From: JBBSVE01 sp038233815 | GTDB taxonomy: Bacteria; Pseudomonadota; Alphaproteobacteria; Rhodobacterales; Rhodobacteraceae | Direction: 5' to 3' | NCBI GenBank assembly: GCA_038233815.1 | Contig: JBBSVE010000058.1 | Location: forward strand, 1 to 17,269 | Length of the DNA: 17,269 nucleotides | Shown here: piece after piece, positions 1-6,150 of the stretch | How positions within the stretch are numbered: position 1 is the stretch's first letter | Layout of the letters: each line of letters opens with the position of its first letter | Made by a program: the position numbers and the translations under genes | Notes under the pieces: generated by a model | The model's database searches: none | Told to the model about the DNA's origin: nothing | The model's input: the letters and a program-made list of their open reading frames with translations, nothing else

Positions 1-69
1 CGGAACACCGCCTTCGGCCTGCCGCAGGATCGCGATGATCTGGGCCTCAGTGTATCTGCTTGTCTTCAT
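1..69 (-). mobile_element. IS3-family transposase OrfA, N-terminal part (IS407-like), cut by window edge
   Basis: The minus strand from 69 down to the window edge encodes 23 residues beginning MKTSRYTEAQIIAILRQAEG. This is the typical start of the helix-turn-helix OrfA of IS3-family elements, closest in style to the IS407 group. OrfA is the DNA-binding half of the transposase; the DDE half (OrfB) would lie outside the window. The start is supported by a clear ribosome binding site, AGGAGA on the minus strand (plus-strand 76-81), six bases before ATG. Only the beginning is visible, so I cannot tell whether the element is intact. The family call rests on recognising this short conserved N-terminus. 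Confidence 0.82.
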
Positions 70-145
70 TCGGAATCTCCTCGTTCATCTTGCCGAGAAA
101 ATTCTACTTTCGCAGCCCCTTACTTTCGGGGGGGATTACCGCGTC
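70..145 (-). mobile_element. Leader and probable terminal end of the IS3-family element
   Basis: Between the OrfA start and about 145 lies the usual IS leader. It has the octamer TACTTTCG twice (105-112 and 121-128) and a C-run/G-run pair (116-119 and 128-134). The G-rich run at 128-134 resembles the C/G-rich terminal inverted repeats of IS3-family elements, so the element probably ends between about 127 and 145. The exact end and the target duplication cannot be fixed because the other end is outside the window. Confidence 0.45.
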
Positions 146-572
146 TCGTGCGCACGTCCATATTCGGCCATTCACTCGACGCACTGTCCATCATTTAAGT
201 ATCTCTCCGTTGAGCCGTGATTGTTGCAGGGTCGGCCCTCGTATCGCGCTTCCCCGGCTTGCCACGCTGCTGCGCTAACTGGGTCGCTGCTTGGATGGCT
301 CGGGACCAAACCTCGAAGAATAACCTCGCGAAAGGTCTCTTTTGTCGGACCATATTTCTCGGATGCAATCTGACACGCTTGCGGGCCTGTGGTCTTTTAC
401 TGCGTCAATTTATCGAAGAGCCCAATGGTATCTGGCAACCGATCCCGATCTTCAAATTTTACTTTCGATGCCAAGTGCCTCCTCCAGGATGGACGATAGC
501 ACTCCAATGCTCACGTCGGAAGATCGTGATCTTGCGTGTCTGGCCGAGGCGCGCTACACGCAGTGGAAGCGG
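146..572. other. Non-coding, lower-GC stretch between IS end and tRNA-Gly
   Basis: No convincing gene is seen here on either strand. The region is visibly richer in A and T than the core genes around it. The open frames in it (for example 342-587 plus, and a frame from 217 that runs on antisense through fabI) have no recognisable family and run into the tRNA or the fab genes. A 14-base segment at 454-467 repeats the IS leader segment at 99-112 with one mismatch, so part of this stretch may be degraded IS DNA. The last 40 bases probably hold the tRNA promoter. Confidence 0.5.
532..560 (+). promoter_or_regulatory. Candidate promoter of tRNA-Gly
   Basis: TTGCGT at 532-537 and TACACG at 555-560 are separated by 17 bases and would start transcription a few bases before the mature tRNA 5' end at 573. 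Each hexamer matches only three of six consensus positions, so the spacing and location are the main support. Confidence 0.3.
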
Positions 573-646
573 GCGGGCGTTGTGTAATGGTAAGACCCTT
601 GCCTTCCAAGCAAGAGACGCGGGTTCGATTCCCGCCGCCCGCTCCA
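573..646 (+). tRNA. tRNA-Gly (anticodon UCC), CCA encoded
   Basis: A full cloverleaf can be drawn. The acceptor stem 573-579 (GCGGGCG) pairs perfectly with 636-642. The anticodon stem 598-602 (CTTGC) pairs with 610-614, around loop CTTCCAA with anticodon TCC at 605-607. The T arm is GCGGG/CCCGC (619-623 and 631-635) around loop TTCGATT. The D arm contains the AATGGTA loop. The discriminator T643 is followed by an encoded CCA at 644-646. The tRNA reads GGA/GGG glycine codons. Its 3' end is only five bases from the end of fabI, which runs in the opposite direction. Confidence 0.97.
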
Positions 647-651
647 GCCTT

Positions 652-1440
652 TCAGGCCTTGTCCCACCCCGGCATTCCGACGATGTGGAACCCGCCGTCG
701 ACGCGCACGATCTCGCCCGTCGTGTGGCGACCGAGGTCGGAGGCGAGGTAGACCGCCGTGCCGCCGATGGAGGCGAGAGAGGCGTTGGTGCGCAAGGGCG
801 CGTTCATCTCGGTATAGCGGAAGGTCGCCCTTGCGCCGCCGATCGCCGATCCGGCCAGCGTCTTCATCGGACCGGGGGAGATCGCGTTGACGCGGATCCC
901 CTGCGGCCCAAGATCGGCCGCGAGATAGCGCACCGTCGATTCGAGCGCGGCCTTCGCCACCCCCATCACGTTATAGTTCGGCGTCACGCGGTTGGAGCCG
1001 CCGTAGGTCAGCGTGATCAGGCTGCCGCCGTCCGCCATCAGCGGAACCGCCCTGCGCGCCACGTCGATGAAGCTGAAGCAGCTGATGTCGAGCGAATTGC
1101 GGAAATTCCCGCGCGTGGTGTCCCGGAACCGGCCAGTCAGCTCGTTCTTGTCGGAATAGGCGATGGCATGGATCAGGAAGTCGATGCTGCCCCATTCGTC
1201 CGACAGTCGCGCGAAAGCCGTGTCGAGGGAGGCGTCGTCGGTCACGTCGGCCTCCACCATCAGGTCGGAGCCGAGCGTCGCCGCGAGCGGACGCAGCCGC
1301 CGCCCGAACGCCTCGCCCTGATAGGTGAAGGCGAGGTCCGCCCCTTCAGCCGACAGAGCTTTCGCGATGCCCCAGGCGATGGAATGGTCGTTCGCCACCC
1401 CCATGACAAGCCCGCGCCTGCCCTTCATGAGTTCGGCCAT
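652..1440 (-). CDS. fabI: Enoyl-[acyl-carrier-protein] reductase (NADH), FabI
   Basis: Reduces the trans-2-enoyl-ACP double bond with NAD(P)H in the last step of each type II fatty acid elongation cycle; cytosolic. The 262-residue product has the usual FabI length and a short-chain dehydrogenase fold. The N-terminal nucleotide-binding segment is GVANDHSIAWGIAKAL (14-29). The catalytic pair Tyr156 and Lys163 sits in YNVMGVAK, with the extra FabI Tyr at 146. RVNAISPGP follows, and the C-terminal VDGG is present. The segment HAIAYSDKNELTG has Ala94 where E. coli FabI has Gly93. The gene starts three bases after the fabB stop and is the last gene of fabA-fabB-fabI. A weak AGGGA site lies inside the fabB end, so translation is probably coupled. 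Confidence 0.95.
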   Translation of the reverse strand: MAELMKGRRGLVMGVANDHSIAWGIAKALSAEGADLAFTYQGEAFGRRLRPLAATLGSDLMVEADVTDDASLDTAFARLSDEWGSIDFLIHAIAYSDKNELTGRFRDTTRGNFRNSLDISCFSFIDVARRAVPLMADGGSLITLTYGGSNRVTPNYNVMGVAKAALESTVRYLAADLGPQGIRVNAISPGPMKTLAGSAIGGARATFRYTEMNAPLRTNASLASIGGTAVYLASDLGRHTTGEIVRVDGGFHIVGMPGWDKA

Positions 1441-1443
1441 GTG

Positions 1444-2670
1444 TCAGTCCCTGAATGTGCTCAGAACGAGCGAGGCGTTGGTCCCGCCGAAGCCGAACGA
1501 ATTGGAAAGGATGGAATCGTGGCGGGCCGTCCTGAATTCGGTGACGATCTCCTCTGGCTTCAGGGCGGGGTCCAGCTCGGTCACGTTGGCTGACGCGGCG
1601 ATGTAGCCGCCCTGCATCATCAGGATCGAATAGATCACCTCATGGACGCCCGTGGCCCCCAGCGAATGCCCGGTCAGCGACTTGGTGGAGGAGATCGGCG
1701 GCACGTGGTCCTCACCGAACACCCGGCGGATGGCGCGCACTTCGGTCACGTCGCCCGCCTGCGTCGAGGTGCCGTGCGCGTTGATGTAGGTGATCGCGCG
1801 ATCCTCGGGCAGCGTGCTTACAGCAAGCCGCATCGAGCGTTCGCCGCCCTCGCCCGATGGCGCCACCATGTCGGCGCCGTCGGAGGTCGCGCCGTAGCCC
1901 GTGACCTCTGCGTAGATCTTCGCACCGCGGGCCTTCGCGTGCTCCAGCTCCTCCAGCACCACGACGCCGCCGCCGCCTGCGATCACGAAGCCGTCGCGGC
2001 TGGCGTCGAACGGGCGCGAGGCGGTCGTCGGCGCGTCGTTGTATTTCGACGACATCGCGCCCATCGCGTCGAAGAGGCACGACAGCGTCCAGTCCAGCTC
2101 CTCCCCCCCGCCGGCGAAGACGATGTCCTGCTTGCCCATCTGGATGAGTTCGGTGCCATTGCCGATGCAGTGGGCGGAGGTGGAGCAAGCCGAGGTGATG
2201 GAGTAGTTCACGCCCTTGATATGGAACGGCGTCGACAGACAGGCCGAGTTCGTCGACGACATGCAACGCGTGACCATGAAAGGGCCCATCTTCTTGGGGC
2301 TGCCCTTGGTGATGACCGCATCGAAGGCGTTGAAGAAGTTGGAGGTGGAAGGCCCGCCCGATCCCATGATGAGGCCAGAGCGCTCGTTCGAGACTTCCGC
2401 GTCGCTCAGCCCCGCGTCGGCAATCGCCTGCCGCATCGCGATGAAGTTGTAGGCGGCCCCCGGCCCCATAAAGCGCAGGTCGCGCTTGTCGATGTGATCT
2501 TCCAGCACGATTTGCGGCATGCCATGGATCTGGCTGCGGAACCCGTGCTTCAGGTAGTCCGGTGCGGCCACGATGCCGGAACGTCCGGCGCGCAACGACG
2601 CATCGACCTCCGCCACATCGTTGCCGATGGGGGAAACGATGCCGATCCCGGTGATGACGACTCGACGCAT
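1444..2670 (-). CDS. fabB: Beta-ketoacyl-ACP synthase I, FabB
   Basis: Condenses malonyl-ACP with acyl-ACP. KAS I is the enzyme that extends the cis-3-decenoyl-ACP made by FabA, so it is needed for unsaturated fatty acids. The product has 408 residues, the normal KAS I length. The nucleophile Cys162 is in TSACSTS, His299 in NAHGTST, and Lys330 and His335 in STKSLTGHSLGATG. The C-terminal SNSFGFGGTN glycine loop is present. It is named FabB rather than FabF because of its length, the SACSTSAHCIG context, and its place directly after fabA. The start ATG lies 46 bases downstream of the fabA stop on the same strand. The three genes form one operon read from the irr side. Confidence 0.95.
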   Translation of the reverse strand: MRRVVITGIGIVSPIGNDVAEVDASLRAGRSGIVAAPDYLKHGFRSQIHGMPQIVLEDHIDKRDLRFMGPGAAYNFIAMRQAIADAGLSDAEVSNERSGLIMGSGGPSTSNFFNAFDAVITKGSPKKMGPFMVTRCMSSTNSACLSTPFHIKGVNYSITSACSTSAHCIGNGTELIQMGKQDIVFAGGGEELDWTLSCLFDAMGAMSSKYNDAPTTASRPFDASRDGFVIAGGGGVVVLEELEHAKARGAKIYAEVTGYGATSDGADMVAPSGEGGERSMRLAVSTLPEDRAITYINAHGTSTQAGDVTEVRAIRRVFGEDHVPPISSTKSLTGHSLGATGVHEVIYSILMMQGGYIAASANVTELDPALKPEEIVTEFRTARHDSILSNSFGFGGTNASLVLSTFRD

Positions 2671-2716
2671 GGGGCGGTTCCTTGGCCTTGCTGGGGTTCG
2701 CGGGGCCTGTATAGAG

Positions 2717-3226
2717 TCAGCTTTCGGAAAGCGCGACCTTCATGTTGCTGACCTGATAGATCGTCTCGCCGTCCGCCTCCACCCGCCCGTCGGCGACACC
2801 CATCGTCAGCCGTCGCGACTGCACGGCCTTGGTGAACGCGACGTGATAGGTCAGCAGCTTGCGGTCGGGCCGGACCATGCCGGTCAATTTCACCTCGCCC
2901 ACGCCAAGCGCGTAGCCGCGCCCCTTCCAGCCGCGCCAACCGAGGTTGAAGCCCGTAAGTTGCCAAAGCCCGTCGAGCCCGAGGCATCCCGGCATGATCG
3001 GGTTGCCGGGAAAGTGGCAGGCAAAGAACCACAGGTCGGGGGTGATATCGAACTCCGCCGTGACATGGCCCGCGCCGTGCGGGCCGCCGTCGGCGGAAAT
3101 GTCGGTAATCCGGTCCATCATCAGCATGGGCGGCTCGGGTAGCTGGGCGTTGCCGGGGCCGAAAAGCTCTCCCCTGGCACAGGAAAGAAGGGCTTCGCGG
3201 TCGAAGCTGGTCGGATATTCCGGCAT
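2717..3226 (-). CDS. fabA: 3-hydroxydecanoyl-ACP dehydratase/isomerase, FabA
   Basis: Dehydrates 3-hydroxydecanoyl-ACP and isomerises trans-2- to cis-3-decenoyl-ACP, the branch point to unsaturated fatty acids. The product has 169 residues, as expected for FabA. It is a single hot-dog domain with the catalytic His71 in FACHFPGNP and Asp85 in PGCLGLDGLWQ, matching His70 and Asp84 of E. coli. The start ATG is preceded by an AGGGG ribosome binding site about five bases away. This is the first gene of fabA-fabB-fabI, divergent from irr with 151 bases between the two starts. The fabA/irr arrangement is common in alphaproteobacteria. Confidence 0.96.
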   Translation of the reverse strand: MPEYPTSFDREALLSCARGELFGPGNAQLPEPPMLMMDRITDISADGGPHGAGHVTAEFDITPDLWFFACHFPGNPIMPGCLGLDGLWQLTGFNLGWRGWKGRGYALGVGEVKLTGMVRPDRKLLTYHVAFTKAVQSRRLTMGVADGRVEADGETIYQVSNMKVALSES

Positions 3227-3257
3227 CTGGCCCCTGTCCTCAAGACGTCACCCGGGA

Positions 3258-3287
3258 TCATTAGCATTGGCCTTCGCGGGCTGGCAA
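3258..3287 (-). promoter_or_regulatory. Candidate fabA operon promoter
   Basis: Read on the minus strand, TTGCCA (plus-strand 3282-3287) and TAATGA (3258-3263) are 18 bases apart, about 30 bases upstream of the fabA start. The match to a sigma-70 promoter is moderate and is the only one I see on this side. Confidence 0.3.
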
Positions 3288-3321
3288 GGGCAGCCCCCCG
3301 GGCATGCCGTCCGCATCCGGG

Positions 3322-3351
3322 TTGAACAGGGGGGCGGCACGGCCCTATATT
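3322..3351 (+). promoter_or_regulatory. Candidate irr promoter
   Basis: TTGAAC at 3322-3327 and TATATT at 3346-3351 are separated by 18 bases, close to a sigma-70 consensus, and lie about 26 bases before the irr ATG. The leader would be about 20 bases. A GC-rich inverted repeat, GCCCCCC (3293-3299) and GGGGGGC (3329-3335), with an inner CCCGG/CCGGG pair, overlaps the -35 element and the spacer. Confidence 0.5.
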
Positions 3352-3377
3352 GATCGGAGGAATGGATCGGACAGGCC

Positions 3378-3806
3378 ATGAACGACGCGCAAACGCTACG
3401 GCATGCGGCACGGGGCTCGGAATGGCTCGCGACTGCCGGACTGCGTCCGACCCGGCAGCGGGTCGTATTGGCGTCGCTTCTGGTTGGCGACGGGCACGAC
3501 CGGCACGTCACCGCCGAAAGCCTCTATGACGCGGCCTCCGCCACGGGGGAGGGGGTGAGTCTCGCCACCGTTTATAACACGCTGCGCGCTTTCTGCGCGG
3601 CGGGTCTGATGCAGGAGGTCGTGGTCGACGGCTCCAAGAGCTATTTCGACACCCGCATGGACGATCATCCACATTACTTCTGGGAAGACTCCGCGCGGCT
3701 GACCGATGCCCCGGCGGAGGAGCTGGAGTTCGCGCGTCTGCCCGCACCGCCCAAGGGCACGCGCATCGCGAAAGTCGACGTGGTCATCCGGCTCCGCAGC
3801 ACCTGA
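3378..3806 (+). CDS. irr: Iron response regulator Irr (Fur family)
   Basis: Irr is the alphaproteobacterial Fur-family regulator that senses iron supply through haem rather than free Fe(II) and controls haem and iron genes. The 142-residue product begins with a winged-helix domain: GLRPTRQRVVLASLL (21-35), then recognition helix SLATVYNTLRAF (61-72). A dimerisation/metal part with DDHPHYFWED (95-104) follows. The pattern SYFDTRMDDHPHY with FARLPAPPKG is Irr-like, not Fur- or Zur-like, and the CxxC zinc motifs of Fur are absent. It has one cysteine (Cys73) and no N-terminal Cys-Pro haem regulatory motif as in Bradyrhizobium Irr. ATG 3378 is the only usable start after the in-frame TGA at 3351. 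Its ribosome site (GGACAGG) is weak. The gene is divergent from fabA. Confidence 0.88.
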   Translation: MNDAQTLRHAARGSEWLATAGLRPTRQRVVLASLLVGDGHDRHVTAESLYDAASATGEGVSLATVYNTLRAFCAAGLMQEVVVDGSKSYFDTRMDDHPHYFWEDSARLTDAPAEELEFARLPAPPKGTRIAKVDVVIRLRST

Positions 3807-3808
3807 CC

Positions 3809-4465
3809 TTGCGCGAGGCCGATCTCTACGCGCCCCTGAAAGACTATCTGACGCGGCAGGGCTACACGGTGAAGGCGGAGATCGGCGCTTGCGACCTGAT
3901 GGCCCGGCGTGGCGCCGAGCCTCCGGTCATCGTGGAGATGAAGCTCACCTTCAGCCTTCGCCTTGTGATGCAGGGCGTGGCGCGGCAGGCCCTGTTCGAG
4001 TCGGTCTACCTCGCCGTTCCGGTCGGCAAGGGCTGGCAGGTGCGCTACCGCGATATCCTGACGCTCTGTCGCAGGCTCGGTCTGGGGCTGCTGGCGGTGG
4101 AACCGGACGGCGTTGTGGCGCATCTCGACCCCGGACCCTATGCGCCGCGCCGCAAGGCCCGTGCCGCCGGGCGCTTGCTGCGGGAGTTCGAGCGGCGGGT
4201 CGGGGATCCAAACGTCGGCGGCACCTCCGGCATCGTGCGGATGACCGCTTACCGTCAGGACGCACTTCGCTGTGCGGCTCATCTGAGCGTCGGGCCATGC
4301 ACCTGCGCCGACGTGCGAAAGACCACGGGGGTCGCCCGCGCGACCGCTCTGATGGCCGCCGATCACTATGGCTGGTTCGAGAGGATCCGTCACGGAGTCT
4401 ACGGTCTGACGCCGAAAGGGTCAAAGGCGCTGGCAGCCCAGCAAGCCTTAAAAGTCCCCGAATGA
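3809..4465 (+). CDS. DUF2161-type putative PD-(D/E)XK phosphodiesterase
   Basis: The biochemical role is unknown. The 218-residue product has an N-terminal PD-(D/E)XK-like nuclease fold: Glu24 and Asp29 in KAEIGACDLMARR, then Glu43-Met-Lys45 in VIVEMKLTF, giving the D-X13-E-X-K signature of this superfamily. An Arg/Lys-rich linker (PYAPRRKARAAGR) follows. The C-terminal part (about 150-210) reads like a winged helix: CADVRKTTGVARATALMAAD, then VYGLTPKG. This matches proteins annotated DUF2161 in alphaproteobacteria. The start is TTG at 3809, two bases after the irr stop, so it is probably translated by coupling with irr. Its position behind irr may reflect shared transcription only. A hairpin terminator follows. 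Confidence 0.75.
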   Translation: MREADLYAPLKDYLTRQGYTVKAEIGACDLMARRGAEPPVIVEMKLTFSLRLVMQGVARQALFESVYLAVPVGKGWQVRYRDILTLCRRLGLGLLAVEPDGVVAHLDPGPYAPRRKARAAGRLLREFERRVGDPNVGGTSGIVRMTAYRQDALRCAAHLSVGPCTCADVRKTTGVARATALMAADHYGWFERIRHGVYGLTPKGSKALAAQQALKVPE

Positions 4466-4469
4466 GAAT

Positions 4470-4493
4470 GGCGGCGGACCTCGGCCCGCCGCC
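4470..4493. terminator. Hairpin between converging DUF2161 and fasciclin genes
   Basis: GGCGGCGG (4470-4477) pairs perfectly with CCGCCGCC (4486-4493) around an eight-base loop. It lies in the 38-base gap between two converging stop codons and could serve both strands. No T-run follows on either side, so intrinsic termination is not certain. Confidence 0.5.
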
Positions 4494-4503
4494 GCACGAA
4501 AGG

Positions 4504-5058
4504 TCACTTCGGGACGAGCACCCGGTTCACCACCTGGATGACGCCGTTCGACTGCATCACGTCGCCGATGGTGATCTTCCCCACGGTCCCGCTCTCGTCA
4601 TAGACGTAGAAGGTCTTGCCCTTCTTCTTCACCGACACCGCATCGCCCGACACGGTCTGCAGGTTGCATAGACCGTCCTTGCTCTTTTTCGCGCACGACG
4701 CGAGCTTAGCCTCGGTATAGGTGCCGGACACGACATGCGCCGTCAGCACCTTGGTCAGCATCGCCTTGTTCTCAGGCTTCAGCAGCATATCGACCGTGCC
4801 CGCGGGCAGCTTCGCGAAGGCCTCGTTCGTGGGCGCGAAGACGGTGAACGGGCCCTTGCCCTCCAGCGTGTCCACGAGTCCCGCGGCCTTCACGGCGGCG
4901 ACCAGCGTGGTGTGGTCCTTGGAGTTCACGGCATTGGCGACGATGGTCTTGTCAGCCGACATCGGCGCACCGCCGACCATCGGGTTCGCGGCAAGTCCCG
5001 GAACCGCGGCGAGCGACAGCGCGGCCGTGACGGCAAGGGTGGAGAGCAGGGTCTTCAT
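4504..5058 (-). CDS. Secreted fasciclin (FAS1) domain protein
   Basis: Exported protein with a single FAS1 adhesion-type domain; the molecular function of such bacterial proteins is mostly unknown. The 184-residue product starts with a signal peptide (MKTLLSTLAVTAALSLA, cleavage near residue 23-24). The FAS1 domain spans about 36-184 and shows both conserved boxes: GPFTVFAPTNEAF (69-81) and GVIQVVNRVLVP (172-183). The core TAHVVSGTYT is also present. Cys122 and Cys131 could form a disulfide in the periplasm. I chose ATG 5058 over an upstream in-frame ATG at 5139 because AAGGAGAT (plus-strand 5065-5072) sits six bases before it and the signal peptide starts there. It lies 93 bases downstream of the glycosyltransferase-like gene on the same strand and may have its own promoter. 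Confidence 0.9.
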   Translation of the reverse strand: MKTLLSTLAVTAALSLAAVPGLAANPMVGGAPMSADKTIVANAVNSKDHTTLVAAVKAAGLVDTLEGKGPFTVFAPTNEAFAKLPAGTVDMLLKPENKAMLTKVLTAHVVSGTYTEAKLASCAKKSKDGLCNLQTVSGDAVSVKKKGKTFYVYDESGTVGKITIGDVMQSNGVIQVVNRVLVPK

Positions 5059-5081
5059 GGCGAAATCTCCTTCGAGCAGGC

Positions 5082-5098
5082 GGCGGGACGATCCCGCC
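5082..5098 (-). other. Perfect 7-bp hairpin in fasciclin gene leader
   Basis: GGCGGGA (5082-5088) and TCCCGCC (5092-5098) form a perfect stem with a three-base loop, ten bases before the ribosome site of the fasciclin gene. It could be a leader structure affecting translation or part of termination of the upstream gene. No T-run follows it. Confidence 0.4.
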
Positions 5099-5109
5099 TT
5101 GCCCCGTGA

Positions 5110-5138
5110 GATACGGCCCGGTCCCGCGCGGAGTTTCA
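5110..5138 (-). promoter_or_regulatory. Candidate ECF-type promoter of the fasciclin gene
   Basis: On the minus strand TGAAAC (plus-strand 5133-5138) is followed after 17 bases by CGTATC (5110-5115). An AAC-containing -35 with a CGT-containing -10 is the general layout of alphaproteobacterial ECF sigma promoters. The -35 sits in the loop of a perfect CGCGCG/CGCGCG inverted repeat (5125-5130 and 5139-5144), just after the stop of the upstream gene. The assignment to a particular sigma factor is not possible from the sequence. Confidence 0.35.
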
Positions 5139-5151
5139 CGCGCGCAGCCCC

Positions 5152-6021
5152 TTAGAACCATTGCCCCTGTTCCATCAGCCCCAGATCCAGCAACTGGCGC
5201 GAGGTCCAGTCGAACGCCACCGAATTGCGCCAGCGGAAATCGGCGATGTCGAACCGGGAGGCCGGGTTCGTCGCCAGCGCCTTGGCCGCGCGGAAGGAGG
5301 CCATGACCGACGTGAGGTTGTGATGCCACGGGCAGGCGTAGGTGTTGTATTCCTCGTCGCTGAATGTGTAGTCCGCGCGCAGCCGCAGTCCGGGTTTGGC
5401 GCGGAACAATGCTATCCGGTCGATCTTCCGGCGGGCCTCGGGGACATGCTCCTCGAACCGCCAGCGCAGGCCGCCGAAGAAATCGAGCTGCCGGTCCCGC
5501 GTCCGGGACGGGTCGGCGGGATCGGGGCGGGAGAGCGCGTAGTAGCCGGTCCGGTCGATATGCGCGTCGGTGAGCGACACGGCGTCGGGAAACCGTGCCA
5601 GATCGCCCGCATAGAGGTCGACGACATAGGACAGCATCGCGTCGCGCCGTTCCTCGGCATGGAAGGCCAGCATCTCGCCCACCGACCGCGTCTCGCAGAA
5701 TGGATAGAACAGGTATTCGGCGTTGTAGCAGGTGTGGAACCACGTCCCCGGCGCGGCCTCGATCAGCCGGTTGACTGCGTGCGGCAGGGCATCTTCGGCA
5801 TGAACGTCGCAATCGACGCGGTGGACCCGGGCCTCGACCTCGGACGCCACCGGCAGGTCGGGGAGGGCCAGAAGGATCACGGTCCCGAAGCCGCGGTCCG
5901 AAAGATGCCGGACGGTGGAGGCCACCTCCACCGCATCCTCCGCCATCACGATCGCGACAGGCCCGTTCACCAGCAGGGTGCGCCGGGCGGCAAGGACGCT
6001 CTTCAGTCCGTCGTGGCGCAT
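5152..6021 (-). CDS. Glycosyltransferase family 2-like protein, function uncertain
   Basis: A 289-residue soluble protein without signal peptide or membrane segment. The N-terminus VAIVMAEDAVEVASTVRHLSD (22-42) looks like the start of a GT2-type Rossmann half. GTWFHTCYNAEYLFYPF (92-108) sits where family 2 proteins of the Glyco_tranf_2_4 kind have their D-A-D-E-F-L segment, but here it reads Y-N-A-E-Y-L. Later conserved-looking blocks are DFFGGLRWRFEEHVP (180-194), KIDRIALFRAKPGLRL (199-214) and HHNLTSVMASFRAAKA (233-248). I take ATG 6021 because GGAG stands six bases before it; in-frame ATGs at 6036 and 6039 are alternatives. The open frame continues far upstream only as antisense of miaB. 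Divergent from miaB. The family call is tentative. Confidence 0.6.
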   Translation of the reverse strand: MRHDGLKSVLAARRTLLVNGPVAIVMAEDAVEVASTVRHLSDRGFGTVILLALPDLPVASEVEARVHRVDCDVHAEDALPHAVNRLIEAAPGTWFHTCYNAEYLFYPFCETRSVGEMLAFHAEERRDAMLSYVVDLYAGDLARFPDAVSLTDAHIDRTGYYALSRPDPADPSRTRDRQLDFFGGLRWRFEEHVPEARRKIDRIALFRAKPGLRLRADYTFSDEEYNTYACPWHHNLTSVMASFRAAKALATNPASRFDIADFRWRNSVAFDWTSRQLLDLGLMEQGQWF

Positions 6022-6094
6022 TCCGGGCTCCGTCATCATGCGCCGTGCAGCCTTCGCCAGCACGGCCGAAAGGTCAATCGCCACCTCCCCGGCG

Positions 6095-6123
6095 TTGCAG
6101 GATCGCCCCCGCCGGTGTAGAGG
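6095..6123 (+). promoter_or_regulatory. Weak candidate miaB promoter
   Basis: TTGCAG (6095-6100) and TAGAGG (6118-6123) are 17 bases apart in the divergent gap upstream of miaB. Both hexamers are poor matches, so position and spacing are the main support. Confidence 0.22.
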
Positions 6124-6150
6124 CTGGCCCCACCCTGCGGGAGCGTGCCG

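Noticed and set aside
342..587. 81-codon open frame before tRNA-Gly
   Set aside because: No ribosome site, no recognisable motif, and it ends inside the tRNA gene.
573..660. tRNA-Gly as attachment site of a genomic island
   Set aside because: Islands normally follow the tRNA 3' end; here that side is the core gene fabI, and no integrase or repeated tRNA tail is seen.
217..1593. 458-codon open frame on the plus strand
   Set aside because: It runs antisense through fabI and across the tRNA, has the Arg/Ala/Gly-rich composition of a GC-rich shadow frame, and shows no family motifs.
1642..2751. 369-codon open frame on the plus strand
   Set aside because: Antisense of fabB with shadow-type composition; fabB has complete catalytic motifs.
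3227..3377. Irr/iron control element in the fabA-irr gap
   Set aside because: I found no sequence resembling an iron control element; the gap is GC-rich and shows only the promoter-like elements and GC inverted repeat.
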